Shown here: positions 7,112 through 15,406 of the stretch, piece after piece
How positions within the stretch are numbered: position 1 is the first letter of the stretch
How the letters are laid out: each line of letters starts with the position of its first letter
Origin: QALR01 sp964466625
GTDB lineage: Bacteria > Bacillota > Clostridia > Oscillospirales > CAG-272
Assembly (NCBI GenBank): GCA_964466625.1
Contig: CAYXQF010000037.1
Coordinates: 1-18,734 of the forward strand
DNA: 18,734 nt
Reading direction: 5' to 3'
Translations under genes and position numbers: made by a program
Notes under the pieces: model-generated
The model's input: only the letters and a program-made list of their open reading frames with translations
What the model was told of the DNA's origin: nothing
Database searches by the model: none

Positions 7112-8455
7112 TTATTTGCCGGCAACGCTCATATCTTTGATCAGAACGTCGGGAGAACCAAATGTGGTCTTGCCGCCGGGAACGCCGAATTTTACTTCAT
7201 TGGAGAGTGCAGCGATCGATTTCAAAAGTTCAAAGAAGTTGCCTGCGATGGTGAAGGATTTCACAGCGTTTGCTTTCTTGCCGTCTTTGATGAGAAAGCC
7301 TGCGCTTTCCAAAGAGAAATCGCCTGTTACAGCGTTTGCGCCTGCGTGCAAGCCTTTCACTTCGGTAACGTAAACGCCGTTTCCTGCGAGCGCGAGAAGC
7401 TCATCTTCTGTGTAATTGCCAGCTTCAATGCAGAACGTATAAGGGCTGATGTCCACAGGAGAGGAATAGCCACCCTTGCTTGCATTGCCCGTGGTTTCTA
7501 CACCGGCACGTTTTGCGGTTTCGCGATTGTGGAGAAGTGTTTTGAGAACGCCGTTTTCCACGATGTTTTTGCGGCATGCCGCAACGCCTTCTGCGTCAAA
7601 ATAAGACTGGATAGAAATGCCTTCGCGCTTCGGATCGTCGGAAATGGTGACAATATCGGAAGCGATCACGGTGTTTTCCTTGCCTGCGAGAAGGGACATG
7701 CCCATCTGTGCGCTTTTTGCGGAGAAGGCAGAGGAGAATACCGCGAGAATGGAACGCATCTGTTTGCCATCGAGAATAACGTTCATTTTGCCGGATTCCA
7801 CACCGCCTGCGCCAATCTTGGAGAGCGCTTCGTCAACGACTTCTTTTGCGATTTCTGCCGTGCTAAGACCTTCTTTGAGTTCTCTCACCGCATAATCGTT
7901 TTCTACTTCGCCGTCTTTGGCAACAACAGCCGCCGCCATCACAGCGGTGATACCACAGCTGTTTTCAAGGTCAAGACCGTGAGAGTTTACAAGACGAATG
8001 GTGTATCCGCTGGACATTGCCGCGGTGGAGGTGCCGTTCTGAACCGCATCGCTTGCCGCATAAGTGTCAGCAGCAATGGTGAGCGCAAGCTCTTTGAGTT
8101 TGCCTGCATCTGCAGGAACGAAATCGGGCGTGTTCGGCTTTTCATAGGAAGGAGAACCTGCGAAAATGCCGACGGTGTCTTCTTTTTCTGTGTATTTTGC
8201 GTTTTCGATGGCACGATCTACAAGCTCAGTCATTTCGGTTTCTTCCATCAGCTCGGTGGAGGCATAGCCCATTTTGCCGTTCGTGACAAGGCGCAGACAA
8301 AGACCGCCTGTCACGCCGGAGGAGAAGGAGCTGATCTCTTTGTTGAGTGTTTCTACCGAGGTGTCTGCAGAGGACATATAGTAGATTTCATATTCTTTTA
8401 CGCCGCGCGCTTCTGCCGCATTTTTCAGCGCGGATTTCAATGCTTCAAAGTTCAT
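7112..8455 (-). CDS. TldE/PmbA-like subunit of the TldD-TldE metalloprotease
   Basis: 447 residues, normal for the U62/PmbA family. TldE pairs with TldD to form a cytoplasmic heterodimeric protease that degrades unfolded peptides and in some bacteria matures modified peptides (family knowledge). As expected for TldE, it lacks the HExxxH zinc motif. Late motifs such as NASKGGYSSPVDISPYTF, and GVYVTEVKGLHAGANAVTGDFSLESAGFLIKDGK, are hallmarks of the family's C-terminal half. Its ATG (8455-8453) overlaps the tldD stop by 4 bases (ATGA), implying translational coupling and equal subunit production. No precursor peptide gene is visible nearby, so a housekeeping protease role is most likely. Confidence 0.92.
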   Translation of the reverse strand: MNFEALKSALKNAAEARGVKEYEIYYMSSADTSVETLNKEISSFSSGVTGGLCLRLVTNGKMGYASTELMEETEMTELVDRAIENAKYTEKEDTVGIFAGSPSYEKPNTPDFVPADAGKLKELALTIAADTYAASDAVQNGTSTAAMSSGYTIRLVNSHGLDLENSCGITAVMAAAVVAKDGEVENDYAVRELKEGLSTAEIAKEVVDEALSKIGAGGVESGKMNVILDGKQMRSILAVFSSAFSAKSAQMGMSLLAGKENTVIASDIVTISDDPKREGISIQSYFDAEGVAACRKNIVENGVLKTLLHNRETAKRAGVETTGNASKGGYSSPVDISPYTFCIEAGNYTEDELLALAGNGVYVTEVKGLHAGANAVTGDFSLESAGFLIKDGKKANAVKSFTIAGNFFELLKSIAALSNEVKFGVPGGKTTFGSPDVLIKDMSVAGK

Positions 8456-9834
8456 TTTCTACCTCCTACGGTGATTTTGGATACGCGAATGAGAGGCTGG
8501 CCGACGTCAGTGGGAACACTGCCGCTGGAGCTGCCGCACATACCCTGTGCGGTGTCAAGATTCTGACCGACCATATCGATATCCTGAATAATCTGTGCGC
8601 CCGTGCCAACGAGAGAAGCACCGCGAACGGGCTCACAGATCTTACCGTTACGAACGAGATAACCTTCATTAACGGAGAAGTTAAATGCACCGGTGAGCGG
8701 GTTTACAGAACCGCCGCCCATGGATTTTGCGTAAAGACCGTATTCGATGGAGGAAATGATATCTTCATTCTTGTCGGGACCGTTGGCGATATAGGTGTTC
8801 GTCATACGGGAAGTGGGCTCATAGAGATAGCTTTCTCTTCTGCCGTTACCTGTCATGGGCATACCCATGCGACGAGAACCAAGACGGTCGATCATATAGT
8901 TCTTGAGAATACCGTTTTCGATGAGGACGTTCTTCTGTGTGGGGTGACCTTCGTCGTCGATGTTGACAGAGCCCCATGCGTTCGGGATCGTACCGTCGTC
9001 GATCGCAGTAACTTTTTCATTGGCGATCTTCTGACCGAGCTTGCCGCACATCTGGGAAGTACCCGTACCAACGGAAGTTGCTTCGAGAGAGTGACCGCAT
9101 GCTTCGTGGAAAATAACACCGCCGAAACCGTTTTCGATGGCAACAGTCATCTGACCCGCAGGGCAATAATCGGCTGTGAGATTGGTGATCGCCTGTCTTG
9201 CAGCTTCCGTACCGATTTCTTTCGGCGGGAAGAGCTCAAAGACTTCAAGGCCCATACCTCTGCCGGGTGCGCAGGAACCGGACTGATTTTCGCCGCCTGC
9301 GGAAGCGATGGCATTGACAGCCATGCGAGTTCTCATGTGGCGGTCTGAGGTGAGAAGACCTTCAGTGTTGGCGATTTGAATGGTGTGGTCAACGGTGAGA
9401 AGGTTGCCAACGACCTGCGCGATGCGTTCATCATATTCGGAAGCGGCGGTGCAAGCTTCGCGCAAAAGGGAGATTTTCGTTTTCATCTCGGCAGTGGAGG
9501 GAACCACTTTCACGGGGTGAATGTTGGGGAAAGTGCGCTCTGTGAGAACGACGTTCTGCGGTGCGTATTTATCACCCATTGCTTCCGCAACGGATTTTGC
9601 ACATTTGATCAGACCTTCACGGGAGATATCGGAAGTGGAGCCGTAAACGGTTCTGGTGCCGAGGAAGGCACGGATACCGACACCGGATACGGTATTATCG
9701 GCGATGGTTTCGATCTTGCCGCCCATCAAGACCACTCTGCCGTTTCTTGTAAGCTCGCAGTAAACCTCAGCAAAATCCGCGCCTGTGGACGTGGCAATGC
9801 CGAGAATTTCTTCAAGCAATCTTTTTTCTAACAT
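8452..9834 (-). CDS. tldD: TldD-like zinc metalloprotease subunit
   Basis: 460 residues from the ATG at 9834. An upstream in-frame start at 9909 lies close to the promoter -10 and lacks family similarity. The chosen start has a perfect AAAGGAGG (9846-9839) 4 bases upstream. The zinc motif HEACGH (residues 243-248; H243, E244, H248) and the C-terminal Cys433 in GMCGSSSGSVPTDVGQP, a metal ligand in this family, are both present, so the catalytic site is intact. It forms the active half of the TldD-TldE heterodimer with the overlapping downstream gene. Transcription comes from a consensus promoter at 9925-9898, divergent from the GntR operon. Confidence 0.94.
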   Translation of the reverse strand: MLEKRLLEEILGIATSTGADFAEVYCELTRNGRVVLMGGKIETIADNTVSGVGIRAFLGTRTVYGSTSDISREGLIKCAKSVAEAMGDKYAPQNVVLTERTFPNIHPVKVVPSTAEMKTKISLLREACTAASEYDERIAQVVGNLLTVDHTIQIANTEGLLTSDRHMRTRMAVNAIASAGGENQSGSCAPGRGMGLEVFELFPPKEIGTEAARQAITNLTADYCPAGQMTVAIENGFGGVIFHEACGHSLEATSVGTGTSQMCGKLGQKIANEKVTAIDDGTIPNAWGSVNIDDEGHPTQKNVLIENGILKNYMIDRLGSRRMGMPMTGNGRRESYLYEPTSRMTNTYIANGPDKNEDIISSIEYGLYAKSMGGGSVNPLTGAFNFSVNEGYLVRNGKICEPVRGASLVGTGAQIIQDIDMVGQNLDTAQGMCGSSSGSVPTDVGQPLIRVSKITVGGRK

Positions 9835-9897
9835 AAGACCTCCTTTAAGACGTTCGTTTTGAATTTTCCTTGGAAAAACGAATTCTTTACTAAAATA

Positions 9898-9925
9898 ATT
9901 ATACCCCATAAATTTTTTATGTCAA
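9898..9925 (-). promoter_or_regulatory. Consensus promoter of the tldD-tldE operon
   Basis: On the minus strand, TTGACA (9925-9920), a 16-base spacer and TATAAT (9903-9898) are both perfect consensus boxes. The leader to the tldD ATG is about 57 bases. It is back to back with the GntR promoter; the two -35 boxes are about 31 bases apart. Confidence 0.85.
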
Positions 9926-9956
9926 GTTGAAAGGCGGATTTTTTTGCAACAGCTAC

Positions 9957-9985
9957 TTGACAAGCAGGGAATATTCTGTTATAAT
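9957..9985 (+). promoter_or_regulatory. Consensus promoter of the GntR-ABC operon
   Basis: TTGACA (9957-9962), a 17-base spacer and TATAAT (9980-9985) are perfect in sequence and spacing. Such a strong promoter would need control, and a palindrome begins 4 bases after the -10. Confidence 0.9.
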
Positions 9986-9989
9986 TCAA

Positions 9990-10012
9990 CTGTACTATGC
10001 GGCATAGTACAG
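9990..10012. promoter_or_regulatory. 23 bp perfect palindrome, likely operator of the GntR regulator
   Basis: Arms CTGTACTATGC (9990-10000) and GCATAGTACAG (10002-10012) flank a single central G. The palindrome covers the expected transcription start of a consensus promoter and stands just upstream of a GntR-family gene. Autorepression by the encoded YtrA-type regulator is inferred from position and symmetry. It could also fold as an mRNA hairpin, but no T-run follows. Confidence 0.82.
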
Positions 10013-10045
10013 CTAAATCTCCAAAAACGAAAGGAGAAACGAAAT

Positions 10046-10420
10046 ATGCTCGTTATTGATAAATTTTCGAGAAAACCCATCTATGAGCAGATCGTGGAAG
10101 GGATCGAATATGAGATCGTCACAGGTATCTTGAAAAAGAAGGAGCAACTTCCTTCCATCAGAGAGCTTTCCGCCATGCATGCAGTCAATCCCAATACGAT
10201 CCAAAAAGCTTTTCTTGAGCTGGAACGCGCAGGGATCATCATCACAGGGCAAGGCAGAGGCTGCTTTGTTTCGGAAAATGCCGTGGAAAAGATCAGGGAG
10301 CGTCTGCGCCCAAAGATCGCCGAGGTGGAAACGCTTGCCCGTGAGCTTGCGCGCGCAGGAATCGCGAAAGAAGATCTGCTTCGTGCCGTGGAAAACGCCT
10401 ATGCGGCGCAATCATCTTAA
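10046..10420 (+). CDS. GntR-family regulator, YtrA subfamily
   Basis: 124 residues from the ATG at 10046. An upstream in-frame start at 9944 would lie before the promoter and is rejected. AAGGAG (10031-10036) is 9 bases before the ATG. A winged helix-turn-helix fills residues 10-75, with the family pattern PIYEQIVEGIEYEIVTG then LPSIRELSAMHAVNPNTIQ and GQGRGCFV. The short helical tail with no large effector domain marks the YtrA subfamily, which usually represses a linked ABC transporter. The next gene is an ABC ATPase 18 bases downstream. YtrA relatives respond to cell-wall-active compounds in Bacillus subtilis (family knowledge); the inducer here is unknown. Confidence 0.92.
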   Translation: MLVIDKFSRKPIYEQIVEGIEYEIVTGILKKKEQLPSIRELSAMHAVNPNTIQKAFLELERAGIIITGQGRGCFVSENAVEKIRERLRPKIAEVETLARELARAGIAKEDLLRAVENAYAAQSS

Positions 10421-10438
10421 AAAGAAAGGAAGAACGAT

Positions 10439-11338
10439 ATGATTTGTGCTAAAAACGTTACGATGAAATTCGATGATTTCACCGCACTGAAAAATTTGAA
10501 CTGTGAGATCCCGAACGCTTGTATCTATGGACTTGTCGGCAGCAACGGCGCGGGAAAATCCACGTTTTTGCGCCTTGTCAGCGGTGTTTACCGCCCGTAT
10601 GCCGGGGAGATCACTGTGGACGGCGCACCCGTTTACGAAAATCCCGTAGTCAAGCAAAAGATCCTTTATGTACCCGATGAGCTTTATTTTTTACCGCAAT
10701 CGGATATGAGGACGATGGCAAGATTTTATGCTGCCGTTTATAAGGATTTTAACGATGAACGCTTTGAGAATTTGACGAAGACCTTTGGGTTGGATCCCGA
10801 TAAAAATCTCAATACCTTTTCCAAAGGTATGCGCAGGCAAGCCGCGACGATCCTTGCGCTTTCTGCGATGCCGCAGTTTCTTTTCTTTGATGAAACCTTT
10901 GACGGACTGGATCCCGTGATGCGAAATCTTGTGAAGCAGGTTATTTACAATGACGTTCTGGAGCGGGGAACTACTACCATCATCACCTCCCATTCGCTTC
11001 GTGAGCTTGAGGATACCTGCGATCAGCTTGCGCTCCTTCATAAAGGCGGCATCGTTTTCGAAAGTGATATTCAAAATCTGAAAACCTCGCTCTTTAAGGT
11101 GCAGGTTGCTTTCCGCGAACAATTTGACCGTGAGCGTTTTGCGGGGATCGAGATCCTGAATTATAATCACGCAGGTTCTGTTGCCAATTTCATTGCGCGC
11201 GGTAATAAAGAAGAGATTCTTGCCCGTATCCGCGCGATGGATCCCGTTTTGCTTGATGTGCTTCCGCTCAATCTGGAAGAGGTATTTATTTATGAAATGG
11301 AAGCGCTCGGCTATGCTTTCAAAGATATTTTGATGTGA
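10439..11338 (+). CDS. ABC transporter ATP-binding protein (YtrB-like)
   Basis: 299 residues. The nucleotide-binding domain shows Walker A GSNGAGKST (34-42), a divergent signature FSKGM (127-131) in place of LSGGQ, Walker B FLFFDE (147-152), D-loop GLDP (156-159) and the H-loop His185 in ITSHS. The divergent signature is common in YtrB/BcrA-type exporters. Residues from ~215 on form a C-terminal extension seen in these ATPases. It powers the permease encoded 14 bases downstream. AAAGGAAG (10425-10432) precedes the ATG by 6 bases. It is likely controlled by the GntR gene at the head of the operon. The exported substrate is not determined. Confidence 0.92.
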   Translation: MICAKNVTMKFDDFTALKNLNCEIPNACIYGLVGSNGAGKSTFLRLVSGVYRPYAGEITVDGAPVYENPVVKQKILYVPDELYFLPQSDMRTMARFYAAVYKDFNDERFENLTKTFGLDPDKNLNTFSKGMRRQAATILALSAMPQFLFFDETFDGLDPVMRNLVKQVIYNDVLERGTTTIITSHSLRELEDTCDQLALLHKGGIVFESDIQNLKTSLFKVQVAFREQFDRERFAGIEILNYNHAGSVANFIARGNKEEILARIRAMDPVLLDVLPLNLEEVFIYEMEALGYAFKDILM

Positions 11339-11352
11339 GGAGGTTCTTGAAG

Positions 11353-13446
11353 ATGAAAAATGTATTTTCCACGAAGCTTTATTTGCAAGGCTTGCGTAAA
11401 GTGCGTAACGCAGGCATCGCGATGGCAATCATCGTGATCGTGCTGAATGCTTTGGTGCCTGTTTTTGCACTGATCGAGGAGCAGTCGCTTTGGCCGGGGA
11501 CGCTTAGAGTAGTTTCCCCGATTTCGATCTCGCTTTTTGCCCCTTTCGGTGTCACGATGATCCTTTTTGCACCGCTTCTTGTTTATTCCATGTTTTCCTA
11601 TCTCAATGAGCGAAAGTCCTCGGACTTTTATCATTCGATTCCGCAAAAGCGCATTTGCGTTTATCTCAGCTTTATTGCGTCGATCATGACGTGGATCGTG
11701 AGCGTACTTCTTGCGAGTGTCGTTGTGAACAGCATACTTTGGTCGCTGACGAAATACTATTCCGTGAGCGCCGAAGCGATCTGGCTTTCTTTTGCGGCGT
11801 TTTTCATCATTGCCGTTATGATGGCTGGTTTTATGACACTTGCCATGATGATCACGGGTACGACGATCTCCAACTGTCTTGTTTTTCTTCTGCTTTTGCT
11901 TTTTGTTCGTGCGATCGGTCTATTCTTTATCACTTGCCTTGAAGATTTGGCGCCGATGTTCGTTTTAGACACGTCTTGGCTTCATATCTTCGATCTTGAA
12001 TTTTTCATGCCGCTCCAGATCCTTTTGGGTATTTTTGACGGTGATGAATCAGTTTTTCATGCTGCGGGTATGTATGTTTATTGGCTTGTCGTCGGGATCT
12101 TGCTTTTTGCTTTGGCAGGTTTCTTTTATTGCCGCCGCCGAAGCGAGAATGCTACCAAAAGCGCGCCGAACCGTATCATGCAGCATATTTATCGCATCGC
12201 GGTAACGTTTCCGTTCGTGCTTCTTGGCGTGACTTTTATTATTTATGAAAATGAACTTGACGCATATCATCTGATCTTTTTTGTTGTTGCGCTTCTTGTT
12301 TACGTTATTTATGAATTGATCACCACCAAAAAGATCAAGAGTGTTTTACGTTCGTTGCCGCTTTTCGCGATTCCTGCATTGCTTTGTTTTGTTTTTCTTG
12401 GCTCTGTTTACGGCACGAGAGCCGCACTTTATCTTGCTGTTCCCGAAGAGGACGAGATCGAAAGCGTGGCGCTCGACGGAGATTATTATTCTTCCGCATA
12501 CGAATACCGTGTTGCGACAGATATTTACGTGCATGACGCCAACGTGATCAAAGACGTGGCGCAGGCGCTGGAAGATTCCAAAACGTGGGGCGGCTATAAA
12601 AGCGGGGCATCTTTGGAGAAGGTGGACGGTTATACAGAGGAAGTCTATACGGAGGGGGAAACGCGATATTACTCCTCAACGATTTCCGTGAAGCTGAGAT
12701 CGGGCAAAATAAAGGAATACAATTTGTATTCTCCCATCAACGTGCGCACACGTATTTTGAATGCAGATGAATGTCGCGCGGCATATCTCACGTTGCCGAG
12801 CCGCGAAAGCATCGGGGATATCTACGTTTCGTTTGGCGGTTACAGCACTTCGCACAACGGCGATGATGCATATGCGCTTTGGTCCTGCTTTACGCAGGAA
12901 TACGCATCGCTTTCCGAAGACGTCAAATTTGCGGTGAAGGCTTATTCTCAAGATAAAGCCGATGATGAGGATATGCGTGCATATGGCACCATCGAGGTTT
13001 CCGGCAGATGGAACGATGATTATTATTTCAGCAATTATCGCATCTATGAAAAGTATATGCCGAAAACGGCGGCACTTTTCCGCGAGATCTGCAATAAGAA
13101 TAACGATCCGAAGGCTCACCTTTCTCGTTTTCTCACGGAGCTTTCCAAGGTGCAGGATACGCATAGCTGTTCCTTTGAACTGGAAGCCATGACAGGGGAC
13201 ACGCAGTTTTATTTCCATCAATCCAAGGCAGTGTATGAATTTTTGTCCGAACTTGCGATTGATGATAGCCTTACGGATTTTGATTCGGAAAAGATGATCT
13301 ATCGCTGTAGCATTGATTATTTCTTCGTTGAGGGCGATTCGAGTGATGTTTTGCAATGGAAAAGCTATGATTCCGCTGAATTTTTCATCGCGCTTTCCGA
13401 GGAAGACGTCAGTCGCCTTGTGATGATTCAAAAGAAAATTTATTAA
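11353..13446 (+). CDS. ABC-2 type permease with large C-terminal soluble domain
   Basis: 697 residues from the ATG at 11353, with GAGGAGG (11337-11343) 9 bases upstream. The GTG at 11335 overlaps that ribosome site and is rejected. About nine hydrophobic segments can be seen, near residues 20-41, 63-84, 103-130, 144-169, 174-196, 238-259, 281-298, 303-322 and 335-357. The motif SDFYHSIPQKR (90-100) is typical of YtrC/D-type permeases linked to YtrA regulators. After residue ~365 comes a ~330-residue hydrophilic domain (rich in Asp, Tyr and Ser), probably outside the membrane, which may sense or bind a ligand. It resembles the extra domains described in YtrA-linked permeases. The domain assignment is inferred, not proven. 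Confidence 0.85.
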   Translation: MKNVFSTKLYLQGLRKVRNAGIAMAIIVIVLNALVPVFALIEEQSLWPGTLRVVSPISISLFAPFGVTMILFAPLLVYSMFSYLNERKSSDFYHSIPQKRICVYLSFIASIMTWIVSVLLASVVVNSILWSLTKYYSVSAEAIWLSFAAFFIIAVMMAGFMTLAMMITGTTISNCLVFLLLLLFVRAIGLFFITCLEDLAPMFVLDTSWLHIFDLEFFMPLQILLGIFDGDESVFHAAGMYVYWLVVGILLFALAGFFYCRRRSENATKSAPNRIMQHIYRIAVTFPFVLLGVTFIIYENELDAYHLIFFVVALLVYVIYELITTKKIKSVLRSLPLFAIPALLCFVFLGSVYGTRAALYLAVPEEDEIESVALDGDYYSSAYEYRVATDIYVHDANVIKDVAQALEDSKTWGGYKSGASLEKVDGYTEEVYTEGETRYYSSTISVKLRSGKIKEYNLYSPINVRTRILNADECRAAYLTLPSRESIGDIYVSFGGYSTSHNGDDAYALWSCFTQEYASLSEDVKFAVKAYSQDKADDEDMRAYGTIEVSGRWNDDYYFSNYRIYEKYMPKTAALFREICNKNNDPKAHLSRFLTELSKVQDTHSCSFELEAMTGDTQFYFHQSKAVYEFLSELAIDDSLTDFDSEKMIYRCSIDYFFVEGDSSDVLQWKSYDSAEFFIALSEEDVSRLVMIQKKIY

Positions 13447-13460
13447 GACTTTATCTTTTT

Positions 13461-13506
13461 GTCCCGCTTTTCTTCTCGGAAAGGAAAGCGGGACTTGCAT
13501 TTTTTC
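13461..13506 (+). terminator. Terminator after the ABC permease
   Basis: GTCCCGCTTT (13461-13470) pairs with AAAGCGGGAC (13485-13494), extendable to 12 bp with one G-U pair. A T-rich run follows at 13500-13505. The T-run begins after a TTGCA spacer, so it may be imperfect. The layout (CC..CTTTTCTTCTCGGAAAGGAAAG..GG) resembles the hairpin at 7065-7094. Confidence 0.78.
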
Positions 13507-13523
13507 TTGATGTATGTTAGAAT
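13495..13523 (+). promoter_or_regulatory. Promoter of galM
   Basis: TTGCAT (13495-13500), a 17-base spacer and TAGAAT (13518-13523) carry an extended -10 TG (13515-13516). The -35 begins directly after the terminator stem of the preceding operon. The leader of about 40 bases holds a small GCCGA/TCGGC hairpin (13538-13550). Confidence 0.65.
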
Positions 13524-13570
13524 AAACACATGAACAAGCCGAGCTTCGGCGAGAAAGGACGAAAACAAAA

Positions 13571-14626
13571 ATGAGCATAGAAAAGAAATATTTCGGTAAA
13601 ACAAAAGAGGGTGTTGACGTTTATAACTATACGATGACGTCGGGCAATATCACCGTGACGCTTTCGGAGTTTGGCGGCACGATCGTAAATCTTTACGTTC
13701 CCGATAGAAACGGCAAGAAGACGGATATCGTATGCGGCTATGATGCGCTTTCCGATTATGAAGATGCAGACGGCTATCAGGGTGCTTTGATCGGAAGATT
13801 CGGCAATCGTATCGGTAAGGGTAAATTTACACTTGACGGCGTGGAATATTCGCTTTACTGCAACAATGGCGAAAATCATCTTCACGGCGGTGCTGTCGGT
13901 TTTTCTCACAAGGTGTGGAATGCTGAGGCTTGTGAAAGCGAAAATAAAATCACCTTCTCTTATCTTTCTCCCGATGGCGAGGAAAATTATCCCGGCAATC
14001 TTCAGATTTCGGTAGAATATCAGATCGTGGACGGCAAAGCGCTTTCTTTGACATACCGTGCTACCACCGATAAAAAGACACCTGTGAATTTCACAAACCA
14101 TTCCTATTTCAATCTTGGCGGTTATGCTTCCGGTAAGATCTTCGATCATATCGCTTATATTGATGCGGACAGATTCCTTCCCACCGATGCCGGTCTTATT
14201 CCCACAGGCGAGATCGCTTCTGCGATTGGTACGGCATTTGACTTCATAACCCCAAAAACCATCGGACGAGATTTTGATCTTTCCTATGAACCGATGCGCC
14301 TCGCAGGTGGTTATGACCATTGTATGGTGTTTACAGAAACCGATGCGCCGATGGCAAAGCCGCGTGTGATCGTTTCCGATGAAAAATCGGGCAGACGTCT
14401 TTCTCTTTACACCACGTTGCCTTGCGTACATTTCTATACGGGCAATTTCCTTACCAATGAAAAATTCCCGTTCAAGGGCGGTTATCCGCAGGCACAGCAG
14501 AATGCTTTCTGCCTCGAAACCGAAAATATGCCTGACAGCATGAATCACGAAGGCTTCACAAACTGCATTTTGAATCCCGGGGAAGAATTCGTTTCCCAGA
14601 CAATCTTTGCATTTGATACGATTTAA
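13571..14626 (+). CDS. galM: Aldose 1-epimerase (mutarotase)
   Basis: 351 residues, normal length. It interconverts the alpha and beta anomers of sugars such as galactose and glucose, feeding the Leloir pathway. Family landmarks are QGALIGRFGNRIG (70-82), NNGENHLHGG (98-107; H103), NFTNHSYFNLGG (173-184) with the catalytic acid H177, YDHCMVF (248-254) and the catalytic base E316 in CLETENMPD. AAAGGA (13554-13559) is 11 bases upstream of the ATG. It stands alone between its own promoter and a bidirectional terminator. The neighbouring beta-galactosidase-like pseudogene suggests the locus once handled galactosides, but no other galactose gene is present in the window. Confidence 0.95.
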   Translation: MSIEKKYFGKTKEGVDVYNYTMTSGNITVTLSEFGGTIVNLYVPDRNGKKTDIVCGYDALSDYEDADGYQGALIGRFGNRIGKGKFTLDGVEYSLYCNNGENHLHGGAVGFSHKVWNAEACESENKITFSYLSPDGEENYPGNLQISVEYQIVDGKALSLTYRATTDKKTPVNFTNHSYFNLGGYASGKIFDHIAYIDADRFLPTDAGLIPTGEIASAIGTAFDFITPKTIGRDFDLSYEPMRLAGGYDHCMVFTETDAPMAKPRVIVSDEKSGRRLSLYTTLPCVHFYTGNFLTNEKFPFKGGYPQAQQNAFCLETENMPDSMNHEGFTNCILNPGEEFVSQTIFAFDTI

Positions 14627-14628
14627 TG

Positions 14629-14666
14629 AAAAAACCACAGACGATCATCGTCTGTGGTTTTTTGTG
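14629..14666. terminator. Bidirectional terminator downstream of galM
   Basis: A near-perfect palindrome, AAACCACAGACGA with TCGTCTGTGGTTT, closes a 3-base loop, with A-runs on the left and T-runs on the right. It serves galM on the plus strand and the degraded minus-strand gene that ends at 14670. Confidence 0.92.
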
Positions 14667-14669
14667 CTT

Positions 14670-14954
14670 TTAGCGAGTTTCTTTCATTTCCACGCGGTCA
14701 CAGATGCGGGGACCACCGAGATTTACATTTTTTCCGTACATAACGCTTTTCCGATCGGGCGTGGTATCCGCTTTGACAGGAAATGCCTTTGTTACATAGC
14801 CGCCGCGCGTGTAAGTATCGACAAGGTCGATCTGTTCACCGTCCACGTAGATCTCCATGTAGCGGAAGCGTGCGCGGATAAAGTCGAGCTTGTATGTGCC
14901 GTCTTTTACGATTTTGGGACGCGTACGGTAGATGCGCCGACCAAAAGACGGGAA
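14670..14954 (-). pseudogene. C-terminal gene fragment fused to the GH2 remnant, unrecognised
   Basis: A minus-strand frame open from 14954 (next to a stop at 14957-14955) to a TAA at 14670 encodes about 94 residues, including KDGTYKLDF, MEIYVDGEQIDLV and GGPRICDRVEMKETR. The IYVDGE pattern suggests the C-terminal beta-sandwich of a carbohydrate-acting enzyme, but I cannot assign a family. It overlaps the end of the GH2 fragment in a different frame and has no convincing ribosome site. It looks like the tail of a gene fused to the remnant by a deletion or frameshift. Confidence 0.5.
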
Positions 14955-15406
14955 TCATCAAGATGAAGCACGCGATGCTTCATACGTCGGAAGATTTTAC
15001 CGCCTTCTTCGGTGTTTTGCAAAGGTTCTTCATTAAAAAGCGACCAGAAAATGATAGAGGGGTGATTGCGGTCACGCTTGACCATGATGTCCAGATATTC
15101 CAATACTTCCTTACGCGATTCAAAACGGCGGTTTTCGTCCATCACGATAAGACCAAGCTCATCGCAAGCATCGAGAATTTCTTTTGCAGGGAGGTTGTGC
15201 GCACAGCGGTAAGCGTTTGCTCCCATTTCTTTGAGTCGCTTGATGCGGTAATATTGCACGGAATCGGGAACAGCAACGCCCACACCTGTATGGTCCTGAT
15301 GATTGCATGTGCCTTTGATCTTCAGAGGTCTGCCGTTTAAGAAAAAGCCTTTTTCAGCATCAATGGAAAACGTGCGGAAACCGATTCGCGTTTGTTCGCG
15401 GTCAGC
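14906..15406 (-). pseudogene. Beta-galactosidase-like GH2 gene remnant
   Basis: The minus-strand frame is open from 15439 to 14906, but GH2 similarity begins only near 15406 (REQTRIGFRTFSIDAEKG) and ends near 14945 (LHLDDSR), after which the frame shifts away. Clear GH2 barrel motifs are LNGRPLKIKGTCNHQDHTG, GANAYRCAHNLP, LGLIVMDENRRFE, RDRNHPSIIFWSLFNEEP; the NE pair holds the acid/base glutamate. The sugar-binding N-terminal domains (a few hundred residues) and the later nucleophile glutamate are missing, so the product cannot be an active galactosidase. There is no ATG or ribosome site at the upstream edge. It faces galM convergently, hinting at a former galactoside-use locus. Confidence 0.85.

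Noticed and set aside
7091..8566. Long plus-strand open frame of 491 codons opposite tldE
   Set aside because: It is the antisense shadow of tldE/tldD. Its Cys- and Phe-rich translation matches no family, while the minus strand encodes a clear TldE with ribosome site and overlap.
7112..9834. TldD-TldE considered as a peptide-maturation module
   Set aside because: No small precursor peptide, radical SAM enzyme or dedicated exporter adjoins it. The neighbouring ABC operon is divergent and has its own regulator, so a general protease role is the simpler reading.
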